From the NCBI GenBank assembly GCA_903917345.1, contig CAIXAE010000006.1, forward strand, positions 31,739-95,738: a DNA stretch of 64,000 bases, given 5' to 3'. The stretch's first letter is position 1, and the number at the start of each line of letters is the position of its first letter. Shown here one piece after another: positions 25,961 to 35,167 of this stretch. The stretch comes from an uncultured Methylococcaceae bacterium (lineage in GTDB: Bacteria > Pseudomonadota > Gammaproteobacteria > Methylococcales > Methylomonadaceae). The position numbers and the translations under genes were made by a program. The notes beneath the pieces were generated by a model, which worked only from the letters and a program-made list of their open reading frames with translations, did no database searches and was not told the origin of the DNA.

Positions 25961-27877
25961 ATGAAAAAACATATACTCAACGCGCTCCTCTGGGGTGTCA
26001 TTATTTCCGGTGCTTTTTTAATATTCAACCGTGTCAATACGGCGCCGGCTATTGATGACTCAATTGCTTATTCGGACTTTATTGTCAAAGTTAAAAATAA
26101 ATTAGTTGATAGAGTAGAAATTACGGGTGCAACCATTAAGTTGCGTACCAATGATGGTCAAAATCTTGAAACGTATAATCCAAATGATCCACATTTGATT
26201 GATGATCTATTAGGTGCAGGCGTGCAAGTAAGAACAAAACCGCCTGCACAACAATCATTAATGATGCAGATGTTTATCTCATGGTTCCCCATGTTATTAC
26301 TGATAGTGGTTTGGATTGTCTACATGCGTAGAAGCCAAGGCGGTATGGGCAGCAATGGGTTTGGGAAAAGCAAAGCTAAATTGTTAGAAGAAGATAAATT
26401 AACCGCCACTTTTGCTGATGTAGCAGGCTGTGAAGAAGCCAAAGAAGAAGTGACCGAGTTAGTGGATTTCTTAGCGGATCCACAAAAATTCCAAAAACTA
26501 GGCGGCAAGATCCCTCGCGGTATCTTAATGGTTGGCCCTCCAGGTACCGGTAAAACTTTATTGGCTAGAGCGATTGCAGGTGAAGCAGGGGTTAAGTTCT
26601 TTACAGTATCAGGCTCAGATTTTGTAGAAATGTTCGTAGGTGTCGGCGCATCACGTGTCAGAGACATGTTTGCTCAAGCTAAAGAACATGCACCATGTAT
26701 CATCTTTATCGATGAGATTGATGCAGTCGGTCGTCAACGTGGCGGTGCTGGCATGGGTGGCGGTAATGATGAAAGAGAACAAACGCTCAACCAATTATTA
26801 GTCGAAATGGATGGCTTTACGGGCAACGAAGGGGTGATTGTTATTGCCGCTACCAACCGATCTGATGTATTGGACAAAGCCTTATTAAGACCGGGTCGTT
26901 TTGATAGAGAAGTCAACGTAGGCTTACCTGATGTTAAAGGCCGTGAGCAAATTCTTAACGTGCATATTAAAAAGGTACCTGCGGCCAGCGACGTTAAATT
27001 AAAAGATATTGCTAGAGGTACCCCTGGGTTCTCTGGAGCTGAATTAGCCAATGTCATTAACGAAGCAGCTTTGTTTGCCGCAAGATCAAACAAAACTAAA
27101 GTCAACATGAGTGATCTTGAAAAAGCGAAAGACAAAATATTAATGGGTGCAGAAAAACACACCATGGTGATGTCAGAAGAAGACAAATTGCTAACCGCTT
27201 ATCACGAAGCAGGCCATTGTATCGTAGGTGAACTATCACCCGATCATGACCCCGTTTATAAAGTAAGCATTATGCCTAGAGGCAGAGCCTTAGGTATCAC
27301 CATGTTCTTACCCGAAAGAGATCAATACAGTGCTAGTAAACGTAAATTAGACAGCCAAATCGCCAGCTTGTTTGGTGGCAGAATTGCAGAGTTAATGATT
27401 TATGGTGGCGATAGAGTCACAACAGGTGCTTCTAACGACATTGAAAGAGCAACAGAATTGGCTCGTAAAATGGTAACTCGTTGGGGCTTCTCAGATAAGT
27501 TAGGTCCTTTGGTATACGGTGAAGAAGGTGGACAACCTTTCATGGGTTACCCCGGTTCACAAGGTAGCAAAGTATCAGGAGTGGTTGCCGAGCAAATTGA
27601 TGAAGAAATTCGAGCAGTGATCGATTGTAACTATCAACGTGCCCAAACCATTTTGCAAGATAACATTGAAATCCTACACAAAATGGCAGATGCCTTAATG
27701 AAGTGGGAAACCATCGATAAAGATCAAATCGATGATTTGATGAGTGGGAATGATGCCCGTCCTCCTAAAGAAGATGAAGAGCCCACTAAAACCGTTTATA
27801 CACAGCAGGAAAAAGTTGACGTCGTAAAACCCGTTAATACTCACATCAACAAGAATAAACCTGCCGGACAAGTTTGA
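25961..27877 (+). CDS. ftsH: ATP-dependent zinc metalloprotease FtsH
   Basis: Membrane-anchored AAA protease that degrades damaged membrane proteins and regulators. In 638 residues: two N-terminal membrane spans (about 7-24 and 103-122) with a small periplasmic domain, Walker A GPPGTGKT at about 192, Walker B and SRH motifs ([22 protein letters not shown]), and the zinc-site HEAGH at about 415 (first His). A ribosome-binding site (CAGGAG) lies just before the ATG. In E. coli ftsH lies between rlmE and folP; here folP is 4 kb away, on the other strand. A strong terminator follows. Confidence 0.96.
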   Translation: MKKHILNALLWGVIISGAFLIFNRVNTAPAIDDSIAYSDFIVKVKNKLVDRVEITGATIKLRTNDGQNLETYNPNDPHLIDDLLGAGVQVRTKPPAQQSLMMQMFISWFPMLLLIVVWIVYMRRSQGGMGSNGFGKSKAKLLEEDKLTATFADVAGCEEAKEEVTELVDFLADPQKFQKLGGKIPRGILMVGPPGTGKTLLARAIAGEAGVKFFTVSGSDFVEMFVGVGASRVRDMFAQAKEHAPCIIFIDEIDAVGRQRGGAGMGGGNDEREQTLNQLLVEMDGFTGNEGVIVIAATNRSDVLDKALLRPGRFDREVNVGLPDVKGREQILNVHIKKVPAASDVKLKDIARGTPGFSGAELANVINEAALFAARSNKTKVNMSDLEKAKDKILMGAEKHTMVMSEEDKLLTAYHEAGHCIVGELSPDHDPVYKVSIMPRGRALGITMFLPERDQYSASKRKLDSQIASLFGGRIAELMIYGGDRVTTGASNDIERATELARKMVTRWGFSDKLGPLVYGEEGGQPFMGYPGSQGSKVSGVVAEQIDEEIRAVIDCNYQRAQTILQDNIEILHKMADALMKWETIDKDQIDDLMSGNDARPPKEDEEPTKTVYTQQEKVDVVKPVNTHINKNKPAGQV

Positions 27878-27892
27878 GGTGCGCTCATTCGA

Positions 27893-27919
27893 GGGGAGCT
27901 TTTTAGCTCCCCTTTTTTT
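27893..27919 (+). terminator. Rho-independent terminator after ftsH
   Basis: GGGGAGCT (27893-27900) pairs with AGCTCCCC (27905-27912), with a 4-nt loop, followed by seven T (27913-27919). This is a textbook terminator 16 bp after the ftsH stop codon. Confidence 0.92.
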
Positions 27920-27922
27920 GTG

Positions 27923-27938
27923 TCATGCGATCGCATGA
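27923..27938. repeat. 16-bp palindrome containing GCGATCGC
   Basis: TCATGCGATCGCATGA at 27923-27938 is a perfect palindrome just after the ftsH terminator. Its centre is the octamer GCGATCGC. Function unknown. Confidence 0.5.
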
Positions 27939-28006
27939 TTACTTCCCAACAAGGGATATGAGAAGATAGAATATGTGATTTTACTGTCTATCCATTGATC
28001 CCAATC

Positions 28007-28627
28007 ATGCATGACCTTTCCATCGCTGATGTAGAAAATGCTAAGCATATCTTTATAATAGAAGATGATGCTGCTTTAGCGAAACTCTTAAAAATTATGT
28101 TAGATAAGATGGGTTATTCAACCTATGTTTATAACAATGCAGTTGATTTCTTAAAATGTATCCCTGATTTAAGACCGTCTGTACTCATCTCTGATGTAAA
28201 AATGCCTAAAATGTCAGGTATTGAGCTGCAAACGGAGTTATTAGCATTAGGGCGGTTAATGCCGATCATCTTTATCAGTGGCGTAGCCACTGTCCCTCAA
28301 TCAATCACGGCCTTAAAACAAGGAGCGGTGGATTTTTTATTGAAACCGGTCAACAAACAGCAATTAAAAACAGCGGTAGAAGCGGCCTTTGAGCTCGAGG
28401 CAATAAAATCACAGTCCCTAACTGATAAAGCCACATTAGAAAAGCGTTTGAGTGCTTTAGCGCCTCGGGAGAGAGAGGTATATGATTTAATGATTAAAGG
28501 CTATAAGAATAACGAAATATTAGCGGCATTAGGTATCTCCCTTCCCACGACTAAGCAATATAAAACGGCCGTGATGCGTAAGTTAAACGTAGGCTCCTTA
28601 GCAGAGCTTATTCAAATGAAATCTTAA
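28007..28627 (+). CDS. FixJ/LuxR-type response regulator
   Basis: Two-component transcription regulator of 206 residues. The receiver domain has Glu-Asp-Asp near residues 19-21, phospho-acceptor Asp63 (LISDVKMP) and Lys in LLKPVNKQQLK. The C-terminal LuxR helix-turn-helix (about 142-200: LAPREREVYDLMIKGYKNNEI) binds DNA. The arrangement matches FixJ/TodT. The ATG at 28007 is chosen; TTG at 27995 would add four residues. The next gene is a membrane sensor kinase 18 nt later, so this pair is probably one two-component system. Confidence 0.85.
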   Translation: MHDLSIADVENAKHIFIIEDDAALAKLLKIMLDKMGYSTYVYNNAVDFLKCIPDLRPSVLISDVKMPKMSGIELQTELLALGRLMPIIFISGVATVPQSITALKQGAVDFLLKPVNKQQLKTAVEAAFELEAIKSQSLTDKATLEKRLSALAPREREVYDLMIKGYKNNEILAALGISLPTTKQYKTAVMRKLNVGSLAELIQMKS

Positions 28628-28645
28628 ATAAACATTCACACATAG

Positions 28646-31375
28646 ATGCCAAAAGATTTAATCAGAATTCTTATTCTCGCAAGCTTATATGTCATTCTAG
28701 GTCATCTCGCTTTTAATGAAGCGGTAGGTAATTCCATTGTAACCCCTGTTTTATTTACTTCAGAAGGGGTGGCCTTAGCCTTCACTTTAGTTTTTGGTCC
28801 CAGAATGGCCGTCGGTGTTTTCTTGGGGCAATTAATACTAGCATTAACATCAGGTTTATCGTTAGGTACCTCATTGGGTGTCGCTATTGTCAACAGTATT
28901 GAAGCCTTAATAGCTTGGCGTATTGCTGGGCTATTACCTATTAATCCGGCCTTAAGGGCCCTTAAAGATTACGTTTTTTTAGTGATGCTAATCTTATTGG
29001 TATTGCAACCCTTTAGTGCGTTATTGGGTAATTTGATTTTATTGATGAGTGATTTAGAAGCATACCCGGATTTTTTCTTTTCCTCCATAAAATGGTGGAT
29101 AGGTAATTCGATGGGGCAGATATTATTTGCCCCCATCATTATGCTTTTTATAACTAAAGCAGAACCCTTATCACGGTATCGTATCGTTGATTTTATCCCT
29201 GTATTGTTGCTGCCGTTATTAGTCTTTTTAGTCTTTGATGATCAATTGCTTTACCTGCCGATTGCCATCAGTTGCGTGTTACCTCTGCTCTTATGGTCGG
29301 CCTACAACAGAACTTTATTGTTACTCAGTTTAACGTGTTTACTCAGCTCACTCATTTTAATACACATTACAGGTAGGGGCTTTGGACCAATTGCTGCATT
29401 TGGAGAATGGTCCTTTGCGGCACTCAATATACTTATTGCCGGCTTCACGATAATGGCGCAATTTATTTGCGTGCTCTTTATCGAGCTTAAACAGCAAGAA
29501 ACCGCATTAAAGTCGACGGTAGATTTTGAAAACTTAAATCGTCAATTGCGTTATGCGCTGGATGCTACTGGCGATGCGCTTTGGGATTGGGATTTAAGCA
29601 CTGATATTGTGACTCATAACAGTCAGTGGTGCCGATTAACAGGGCTTGGGGATGACTATTTATCTCATCCTGTGGCGGGGTTTACCCAGTTATTACACGA
29701 AGAAGATAAAGCACTTGTATGGGAGCGTTTACAGGCTTGCTTAACGGATAATGGGCCTTATCTAAGTGAGCATCGCTTAAGTTTGCCGAGTGGTCGTATT
29801 ATTTGGGTGCTTGATAGGGGTAACGTGGTGGAACGTGATCAACACGGCCAACCCTTGCGTATGATGGGTACTTTTTTAGACGTGACTTATAGTCATGAAA
29901 AAGCGTTGGCTCAACGAGAAGATTCTTTTCAACGCGCCGCAGAACGCTTGCAATTAATTTTACGTGGATCTAATGATGCTTGGTGGGATTGGGATCTTGT
30001 TACAGGGTTTCTTTTTTTATCCCCGAGTTGGTGGACTATGCTCGGGTATGCCAATAAAGAGTTATCCGCTGCATGGTCATTATGGCAGCACTTTATGCAT
30101 CCTGACGATCTAGCAAAAGTAGGTCATATTTTTGGTCATACGCTGGAAGCAGATAGTCTTGACGTTGTTGAGCTACCATCGGAAAACTTTACCTTTGAGT
30201 TTCGCTTACGTCACAAAGACGGTCATTATGTTACTGTGCTTTCACGGGGTATTATCAGTCGAAATGACAGTGGGAAGGTTATTCGGCTATCGGGAATAAA
30301 TACGGATTTAACGGAGCGTAAGTTAGCCGAACAAGCATTGAAAGCTAGTGAGCAAAAATTTAAAGCGATATTAGAAGCCTCACCCGATAGTATTGGTATT
30401 TCTTCACTTGAGGGTATTTGTGTGTGTTCGTCCCCTAAAACTCAAGTTATGTGGGGCTATACAGAAGAAGAGTTTAAGGGCATGCCCATCTATCAAGTGA
30501 TTGCGCCTGGATCTTATGAACTGGCAAATCATGTGATTACAGAGCTTTTAAAAGGTAATTATACGGGCTCTCATATTTATGAGACGATTAGAAAAGACGG
30601 CAGTCACTTTTACATGGAAGGCAGTGCTAGTTTGCTATATGACTCCGATAACAATCCCGCTAATATTTTATTTTTTCAACGTGATGTGACTCAGCGAATC
30701 CTAGCATCTGAAGAGCTCGCGTTAGCCAAAAGAACGGCCGAGCAAGCCAGCCAAGCCAAATCTCATTTTGTTTCTCATATTAGCCATGAGTTACGTACCC
30801 CCTTAAATATAATTCTCGGTTATTCAGAACTGCTGATTGAAGATGATTCAATGGATGCAAAGCATATGGAGTATCTCTCTGAAATTTCAAAAGGGGGCAA
30901 GCATCTCTTAAAGCTTATTAATGAAATGTTAGATATTGCTAAAATTGAAGCAGGGCTTATAACGATAAGCATTCGGAATGAAAATATTTCTAAATTGATT
31001 GATGAGTGTTTGGTTTCTATAGCGCCAATAGCTAAGAAAAGATGCATTCACCTGAATTATGAAGCCCAAGATGAAGTGATTACAGGGTGTGATGGCACAC
31101 GATTGATTCAAGTACTACTCAACCTAATTTCTAACGCTGTAAAATATAATATCGCTGATGGCTCTGTTGATATAAGTCTCGAAATGGACTCGGCGGACAG
31201 TTATACGATTCATGTGATTGATTCGGGCTTAGGCATTGAGCCTGAACAACTAGAACCGATCTTCGAACCCTATGTGCGATTAAGCTCGAATGAAGGGCAA
31301 GAGGGTAGGTTTAGGTCTGAATATAGCCAAAAAATTGGTTACAGCGATGGGTGGCACAATAGGAGTGTCCAGTGA
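28646..31375 (+). CDS. MASE1-PAS hybrid sensor kinase, 5' part (frameshifted gene)
   Basis: First 909 codons of a gene broken by a one-base shift near 31307. Domain order: an N-terminal membrane domain of about eight spans (about 1-285, MASE1-like), three PAS domains (about 290-420, 425-555, 560-690), a dimerisation domain with phospho-acceptor His in SHISHELRTPLN at about 715, and an ATPase domain up to the motif before the final GLGL box. Then the frame reads 23 unrelated codons and stops. The true frame goes on in the entry at 31290-31877. It may be a sequencing error, a recent mutation or true recoding. With the upstream regulator it forms a two-component system. Confidence 0.8.
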   Translation: MPKDLIRILILASLYVILGHLAFNEAVGNSIVTPVLFTSEGVALAFTLVFGPRMAVGVFLGQLILALTSGLSLGTSLGVAIVNSIEALIAWRIAGLLPINPALRALKDYVFLVMLILLVLQPFSALLGNLILLMSDLEAYPDFFFSSIKWWIGNSMGQILFAPIIMLFITKAEPLSRYRIVDFIPVLLLPLLVFLVFDDQLLYLPIAISCVLPLLLWSAYNRTLLLLSLTCLLSSLILIHITGRGFGPIAAFGEWSFAALNILIAGFTIMAQFICVLFIELKQQETALKSTVDFENLNRQLRYALDATGDALWDWDLSTDIVTHNSQWCRLTGLGDDYLSHPVAGFTQLLHEEDKALVWERLQACLTDNGPYLSEHRLSLPSGRIIWVLDRGNVVERDQHGQPLRMMGTFLDVTYSHEKALAQREDSFQRAAERLQLILRGSNDAWWDWDLVTGFLFLSPSWWTMLGYANKELSAAWSLWQHFMHPDDLAKVGHIFGHTLEADSLDVVELPSENFTFEFRLRHKDGHYVTVLSRGIISRNDSGKVIRLSGINTDLTERKLAEQALKASEQKFKAILEASPDSIGISSLEGICVCSSPKTQVMWGYTEEEFKGMPIYQVIAPGSYELANHVITELLKGNYTGSHIYETIRKDGSHFYMEGSASLLYDSDNNPANILFFQRDVTQRILASEELALAKRTAEQASQAKSHFVSHISHELRTPLNIILGYSELLIEDDSMDAKHMEYLSEISKGGKHLLKLINEMLDIAKIEAGLITISIRNENISKLIDECLVSIAPIAKKRCIHLNYEAQDEVITGCDGTRLIQVLLNLISNAVKYNIADGSVDISLEMDSADSYTIHVIDSGLGIEPEQLEPIFEPYVRLSSNEGQEGRFRSEYSQKIGYSDGWHNRSVQ

Positions 31376-31877
31376 ATTGGGTCAGGGCAGTCATTTTTGG
31401 ATTAACTTGCCCTGCAGAGTCGACACCCATGAAGAGAAATTGCCTGATAGCCCGCCGCTTTTAAATAATCAATCTGATACAACTCTGTCAGAGCTGACGC
31501 GTCAAATTAAGGTGTTATACATTGATGATCATGATTTTAATCTAAAATTGGTTGTCGATATGCTTGACACGGCACCGCATATTGAAATCAAGACACTACA
31601 AGATCCAACGCAAGCCATTACGCAGGCTTCAGTGCTGCAACCCGACATGATTCTATTGGACATTAATATGCCCGTTATGAATGGTTATGAGGTGTTGGCT
31701 GAACTAAAAGCAAACGACCAACTCAAGACCATCCCCGTTATTGCGTTAACCGCAAATGCGATGCTTAATGAAGTAGAGCTCGGCTTAGAAGCGGGTTTTA
31801 GTCAGTATCTGGCAAAACCCGTTATCAGGACAGATCTTATTCACACGATTGAGCAAATAATGAGTCTAAATTTGTAG
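31290..31877 (+). pseudogene. Continuation of the hybrid sensor kinase (ATPase end and receiver domain)
   Basis: In the frame shifted by +1, the sequence gives GLGLNIAKKLVTAMGG (the last ATPase box) and then FWINLPC, exactly where the 909-codon frame loses the kinase pattern. A receiver domain follows (about residues 70-190: IDDHDFNLKLV, phospho-acceptor DMILLDINMP, TANAML, LAKPV). So the complete protein would be about 1077 residues. It is most likely not translated separately: the ATG at 31290 has no ribosome site and lies in the ATPase domain. Removing one base (31307) or adding two restores the gene. Confidence 0.8.
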
Positions 31878-32326
31878 TAATTTTGGGGGGCTTTTGTAAG
31901 TAAATTGGTTGGGTAGGTGTATGAGTGAAAGAGTGCTGTATTAAAGTGAATCAATAACTTATTGATGTGCCTGATGTTCTATAAAACCCGCCGGATAAAT
32001 TTTTTTACGGGGGGGGATAGATACATAACCGGGGTGGATTAATTTCTTCACGGGTGGAATGATATATAAGTTGGCTGGAATGTTTTCATTACGGGAGGAT
32101 AGCCACGTAACTGGGGTATATTATTTTCATTACGGTAGGATAGATACGTAACTGAGGGAGATTATTTTCATTACGGGAGGATAGGTGCATAACTGGGAGA
32201 CATTACTCTCTTTATAGGGGAGGTTGTCGCTAAAGTGAAGGTATAAAATATCAAGTTAAGCGGTTTTAACAGGGATGGGTGTAAGTTTTGGCTTAGTATT
32301 AACTGAGTCACTTGTGTCTTGAGTTA
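31878..32326. other. Intergenic region with tandem repeats
   Basis: About 450 bp between the kinase gene and the end of folP, without a coding frame. The middle is the 41-bp tandem array described separately (32001-32205). The flanks are G-rich on this strand (TTTTGGGGGG and GGGGAGG runs) and show no gene. Confidence 0.6.
32001..32205. repeat. Five tandem 41-bp repeats
   Basis: Units at 32001-32041, 32042-32082, 32083-32123, 32124-32164 and 32165-32205 have exactly the same length. Units 3-5 are most alike: TTTTCATTACGG(G/T)AGGATAG, then a CGTAACTG or CATAACTG core, then a G-rich part ending (A/T)TTA. In unit 3 TTACG and CGTAA make a small inverted repeat. Units 1 and 2 are more diverged. 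A degenerate sixth start (32206 onward) is possible. No frame is kept, since 41 is not a multiple of 3, so it is non-coding. Confidence 0.85.
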
Positions 32327-33145
32327 TCAACTCTGCTTTATGGCCCACGCTACATCCGCTGCTTGGCGGTTTTCTTTTACATCATGCACTCTAAAGAGTT
32401 GTACACCCGCCATAACACCCAAGGCGGTAGTAACGGCGGTGGCTGTAACTAATTCCGAGGGTTCTGATACGTTACAAATGCTCCCCATAAAACGTTTACG
32501 ACTGGTACCTAGTAACACAGGGAAACCCAAGGCCACAAACTGATCTAAATGTGCCAACAACGCTAAATTATCTTGTTTACGTTTGCCAAAGCCAATGCCT
32601 GGGTCTATCAGGATGTTTTCTTTTGTAATGCCACTATTTAAAGCCACTTCAATTTGTGTTAGCAAACTATTAATTACTTCAGGCACTACATCGTCATAAT
32701 AAGGATGGTCTTGCATCGTTTTGGGTGTGCCTTGTCGATGCATAAGAATGATGGGCACCTGAAAGGTTGCGGCGACGTTTAATATCTCGGGGTCTTCAAG
32801 TCCTGCACTGATGTCATTAATAATATTTGCGCCGGCTTCAATGGCGGCTTTAGCTACAGCACTAGCGGTCGTGTCGATACTGATTAAAATGTCGCTGTTA
32901 AGTGTTTTTCGTATGGCCCGAATCACCGGTATAACGCGTTGTTGTTGTTCAGCAGGGGACACGGGGTCAGATCCGGGGCGAGTGGATTCTCCGCCGATAT
33001 CAATAATGTCGACACCTTCCGATAGCATGCGCTCAACTTGTTTTAAAGCCGCACTCACATCAGAAAACTTACCGCCATCTGAGAAGCTATCAGGCGTGAC
33101 ATTTAAGATGCCCATGATAAGGGGTTTGGCGAGTTGGCTGAACAT
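32327..33145 (-). CDS. folP: Dihydropteroate synthase
   Basis: Joins 6-hydroxymethyl-7,8-dihydropterin diphosphate with p-aminobenzoate to make dihydropteroate, the sulfonamide-sensitive step of folate synthesis. The 272-residue protein shows GILNVTPDSFSDGG (about 13-26), DIGGESTRPGS, IDTTASAVA, and ILIDPGIGFGKR. These are all canonical. It is divergent from the methanopterin block with only 75 bp between the starts; that block encodes a DHPS-like protein, so folate and methanopterin genes lie back to back. Confidence 0.96.
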   Translation of the reverse strand: MFSQLAKPLIMGILNVTPDSFSDGGKFSDVSAALKQVERMLSEGVDIIDIGGESTRPGSDPVSPAEQQQRVIPVIRAIRKTLNSDILISIDTTASAVAKAAIEAGANIINDISAGLEDPEILNVAATFQVPIILMHRQGTPKTMQDHPYYDDVVPEVINSLLTQIEVALNSGITKENILIDPGIGFGKRKQDNLALLAHLDQFVALGFPVLLGTSRKRFMGSICNVSEPSELVTATAVTTALGVMAGVQLFRVHDVKENRQAADVAWAIKQS

Positions 33146-33184
33146 GTCTAAACGCTCCTGTGCATAGTGATGGTTAGAATCGGG

Positions 33185-33190
33185 TATAAT
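33185..33190 (+). promoter_or_regulatory. -10 box for the methanopterin/methanofuran operon
   Basis: A perfect TATAAT, 30 bp before the first ATG (33221). No good -35 is present, so it may need an activator or be a weak promoter. The folP promoter must lie in the same 75 bp. Confidence 0.45.
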
Positions 33191-33220
33191 GCGGGCTTAA
33201 TTTTAATTGTTAACGCTGTC

Positions 33221-33775
33221 ATGACTACTCCACGACTCGCTTGGGCCATTACTGGTTCGGGTCATTATATAGAAGAATGTCTTAATTTCGTGCTGACACT
33301 CGATAACGTCGATTTGTATTTAAGTCAGGCTGCAGAAGAAGTGATTAAGATGTACGGCTTTAACCTTAATGAAATTCGTGAAAAAATGCCGGTTTACAGA
33401 GATAAAGCCGCGTCATCTCCTCCGGTTGGTCTGTTTTATTCGGGGTATTATCATACCTTTGTGATGGCGCCTGCCACCTCAAATACCGTCGCCAAATGTG
33501 CCTTAGGTATTGCTGATTCGTTAGTGTCTAATTTATTTGCGCAAGCGGGTAAGTGTCGTGTGCCTAGTATTGTGTACCCGTGTGATATTGCAGCTGAGAT
33601 GGAAACAACCGCCCCTAAAGGTAAAAAGGTGATGGTTTATCCACGACAAATTGATCTTGAAGCAACGGATAAACTAAGCACTATTGAATATACTGAGATT
33701 GTTAAAAGCGTAGATGAGTTGATAACGTGTGTTAAGGCGCGGTTACTGACGGTGACTAAGGGATCTAACGCGTAA
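33221..33775 (+). CDS. DmrB/AfpA-like flavoprotein (methanopterin-linked)
   Basis: A 184-residue flavoprotein of the archaeal-flavoprotein/DmrB type, with the UbiX-like fold: AWAITGSGHYIEEC at about 5-18 binds FMN, and MAPATSNTVAKCALGIADSLV at about 86-106 is the second conserved site. A cysteine pair in the C-terminal part (GKCRVPSIVYPCD) is also seen. The archaeal relative reduces dihydromethanopterin, the last step of cofactor synthesis, and bacterial homologues occur with methanopterin genes in methylotrophs. The start is ATG 33221; the upstream in-frame codons contain the promoter. It is the first gene of a tightly packed operon. Confidence 0.78.
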   Translation: MTTPRLAWAITGSGHYIEECLNFVLTLDNVDLYLSQAAEEVIKMYGFNLNEIREKMPVYRDKAASSPPVGLFYSGYYHTFVMAPATSNTVAKCALGIADSLVSNLFAQAGKCRVPSIVYPCDIAAEMETTAPKGKKVMVYPRQIDLEATDKLSTIEYTEIVKSVDELITCVKARLLTVTKGSNA

Positions 33776-35167
33776 ATGGCTGAGCATTTATTATTTTTAA
33801 CCGGTAAATTAGCCGAAAAACAGCTGCGTAATATTCTGGAGAAAATGCAACCCGATTTTACGTATACGGTGCATCAGCTTGGTATTAAAGTGGCGGCTTT
33901 AATGACAGCCGATATGATTGCTCGTCGTTTGCAGGATACCTTCGGTGCAGATCGCATTATTGTGCCCGGGCGATGTCGAGGTGACCTAGACGCTTTATCT
34001 AAAGACTTAGGTTTGCCCGTAGTGCGGGGTCCAGAAGAGCTTAAAGATTTGCCGCAATATTTTGGTAAAGCGGCGCAAAAACCTGACTTATCCCGTTACA
34101 ACGTTAAGATATTCGCAGAAATTGTCGATGCACCTAATGTGACGGTTGATGAGGTGCTTAAACGCGCACAATATTACAAAAGCGTGGGTGCGGATGTGAT
34201 TGATATCGGTTGTTTACCCAGCACCGATTTCCCACACATGGAAGACATTATCCACACCTTAAAGCAAGCAAGTTTTACGGTGAGTATTGATTCTTTAGAA
34301 GCCGATGACCTGTTAAGAGGCGGTAAAGCAGGGGCTGATTACATGCTGAGCCTGCATGAAAGCACCTTATGGATTGCAGATGAGGTGGCAGCTACCCCCA
34401 TTTTAATTCCCGAAAAGCATGAAGATTTAGCGTCTTTAGATAGAGCGATTGAGATCATGCAAGCTAAAAATCGTGATTTTATTGTTGACCCTATTTTAGA
34501 TCCTCTGCATTTTGGGTTTACGGATTCTGTAGTGCGTTATCATACGGTTAGAAAAAAACACCCGACTATTGAAATGATGATGGGCGTGGGTAATATTACT
34601 GAGCTTACCCATGCGGATACCGCGGGCATGAATGCCTTATTATTAGGCATGTGTTCTGAACTCAATATTAATAGTATTTTGGCGACGCAAGTGAGTAAGC
34701 ATGCGTGTCGAGCCGTTAAAGAAGCTGATTTAGCTCGCCGTATTATGTATGCCGCTAAACAACAAGATACCTTGCCTAAGCATATTGATGCTGGATTAAT
34801 GGCCTTGCATGAGGTTTCCCCCTTTCCATATTCTTACGAAGAGATTAAAGACTTAGCGGGGCAGATTAAAGATCCTAATTATCGAGTACAAATCAGTTCA
34901 GAGGGTATTCATATTTTTAACCGCGATGGCTTGTACAGTGCGGTTGATCCTTTTGAATTATATCCAAAATTAAAAGTAGAAACCGATGGCGGTCATGCTT
35001 TTTATTTAGGGGTTGAATTAGCCAGAGCAGAAATTGCTTGGCAATTAGGAAAGCGGTTTACGCAGGATCAGTCTTTAACCTGGGGGTGCGCAACCGATCA
35101 ATTAGAACAAACAGTTGATCTGCACACCTTTAAGCCAGTCGGCACTACTTTAAAAAAATCTACATGA
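33776..35167 (+). CDS. DHPS-like DUF6513 protein (tetrahydromethanopterin synthesis)
   Basis: A 463-residue protein: a DUF6513-like N-terminal domain (LFLTGKLAEKQLRNILEKM) and a dihydropteroate-synthase-like TIM barrel from about residue 120 (YKSVGADVIDIGCLPSTDFP, FTVSIDSLEADDLLRGG, FIVDPILDPLHFGF). It starts one base after the flavoprotein stop codon. Such genes occur with methanopterin genes in methylotrophic bacteria and archaea, where they are thought to take part in pterin-ring coupling to an arylamine, in parallel with FolP. The exact reaction is not proved by this sequence. Confidence 0.8.
   Translation: MAEHLLFLTGKLAEKQLRNILEKMQPDFTYTVHQLGIKVAALMTADMIARRLQDTFGADRIIVPGRCRGDLDALSKDLGLPVVRGPEELKDLPQYFGKAAQKPDLSRYNVKIFAEIVDAPNVTVDEVLKRAQYYKSVGADVIDIGCLPSTDFPHMEDIIHTLKQASFTVSIDSLEADDLLRGGKAGADYMLSLHESTLWIADEVAATPILIPEKHEDLASLDRAIEIMQAKNRDFIVDPILDPLHFGFTDSVVRYHTVRKKHPTIEMMMGVGNITELTHADTAGMNALLLGMCSELNINSILATQVSKHACRAVKEADLARRIMYAAKQQDTLPKHIDAGLMALHEVSPFPYSYEEIKDLAGQIKDPNYRVQISSEGIHIFNRDGLYSAVDPFELYPKLKVETDGGHAFYLGVELARAEIAWQLGKRFTQDQSLTWGCATDQLEQTVDLHTFKPVGTTLKKST

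Noticed and set aside
26734..27186. 150-codon minus-strand frame inside ftsH
   Set aside because: Shadow of the intact ftsH coding sequence; composition is that of an antisense codon pattern and no start context is seen.
31290..31877. Independent 195-codon gene (ATPase end plus receiver)
   Set aside because: The frame begins within the ATPase domain of the kinase gene and has no ribosome site. The sequence fits a frameshifted continuation better.
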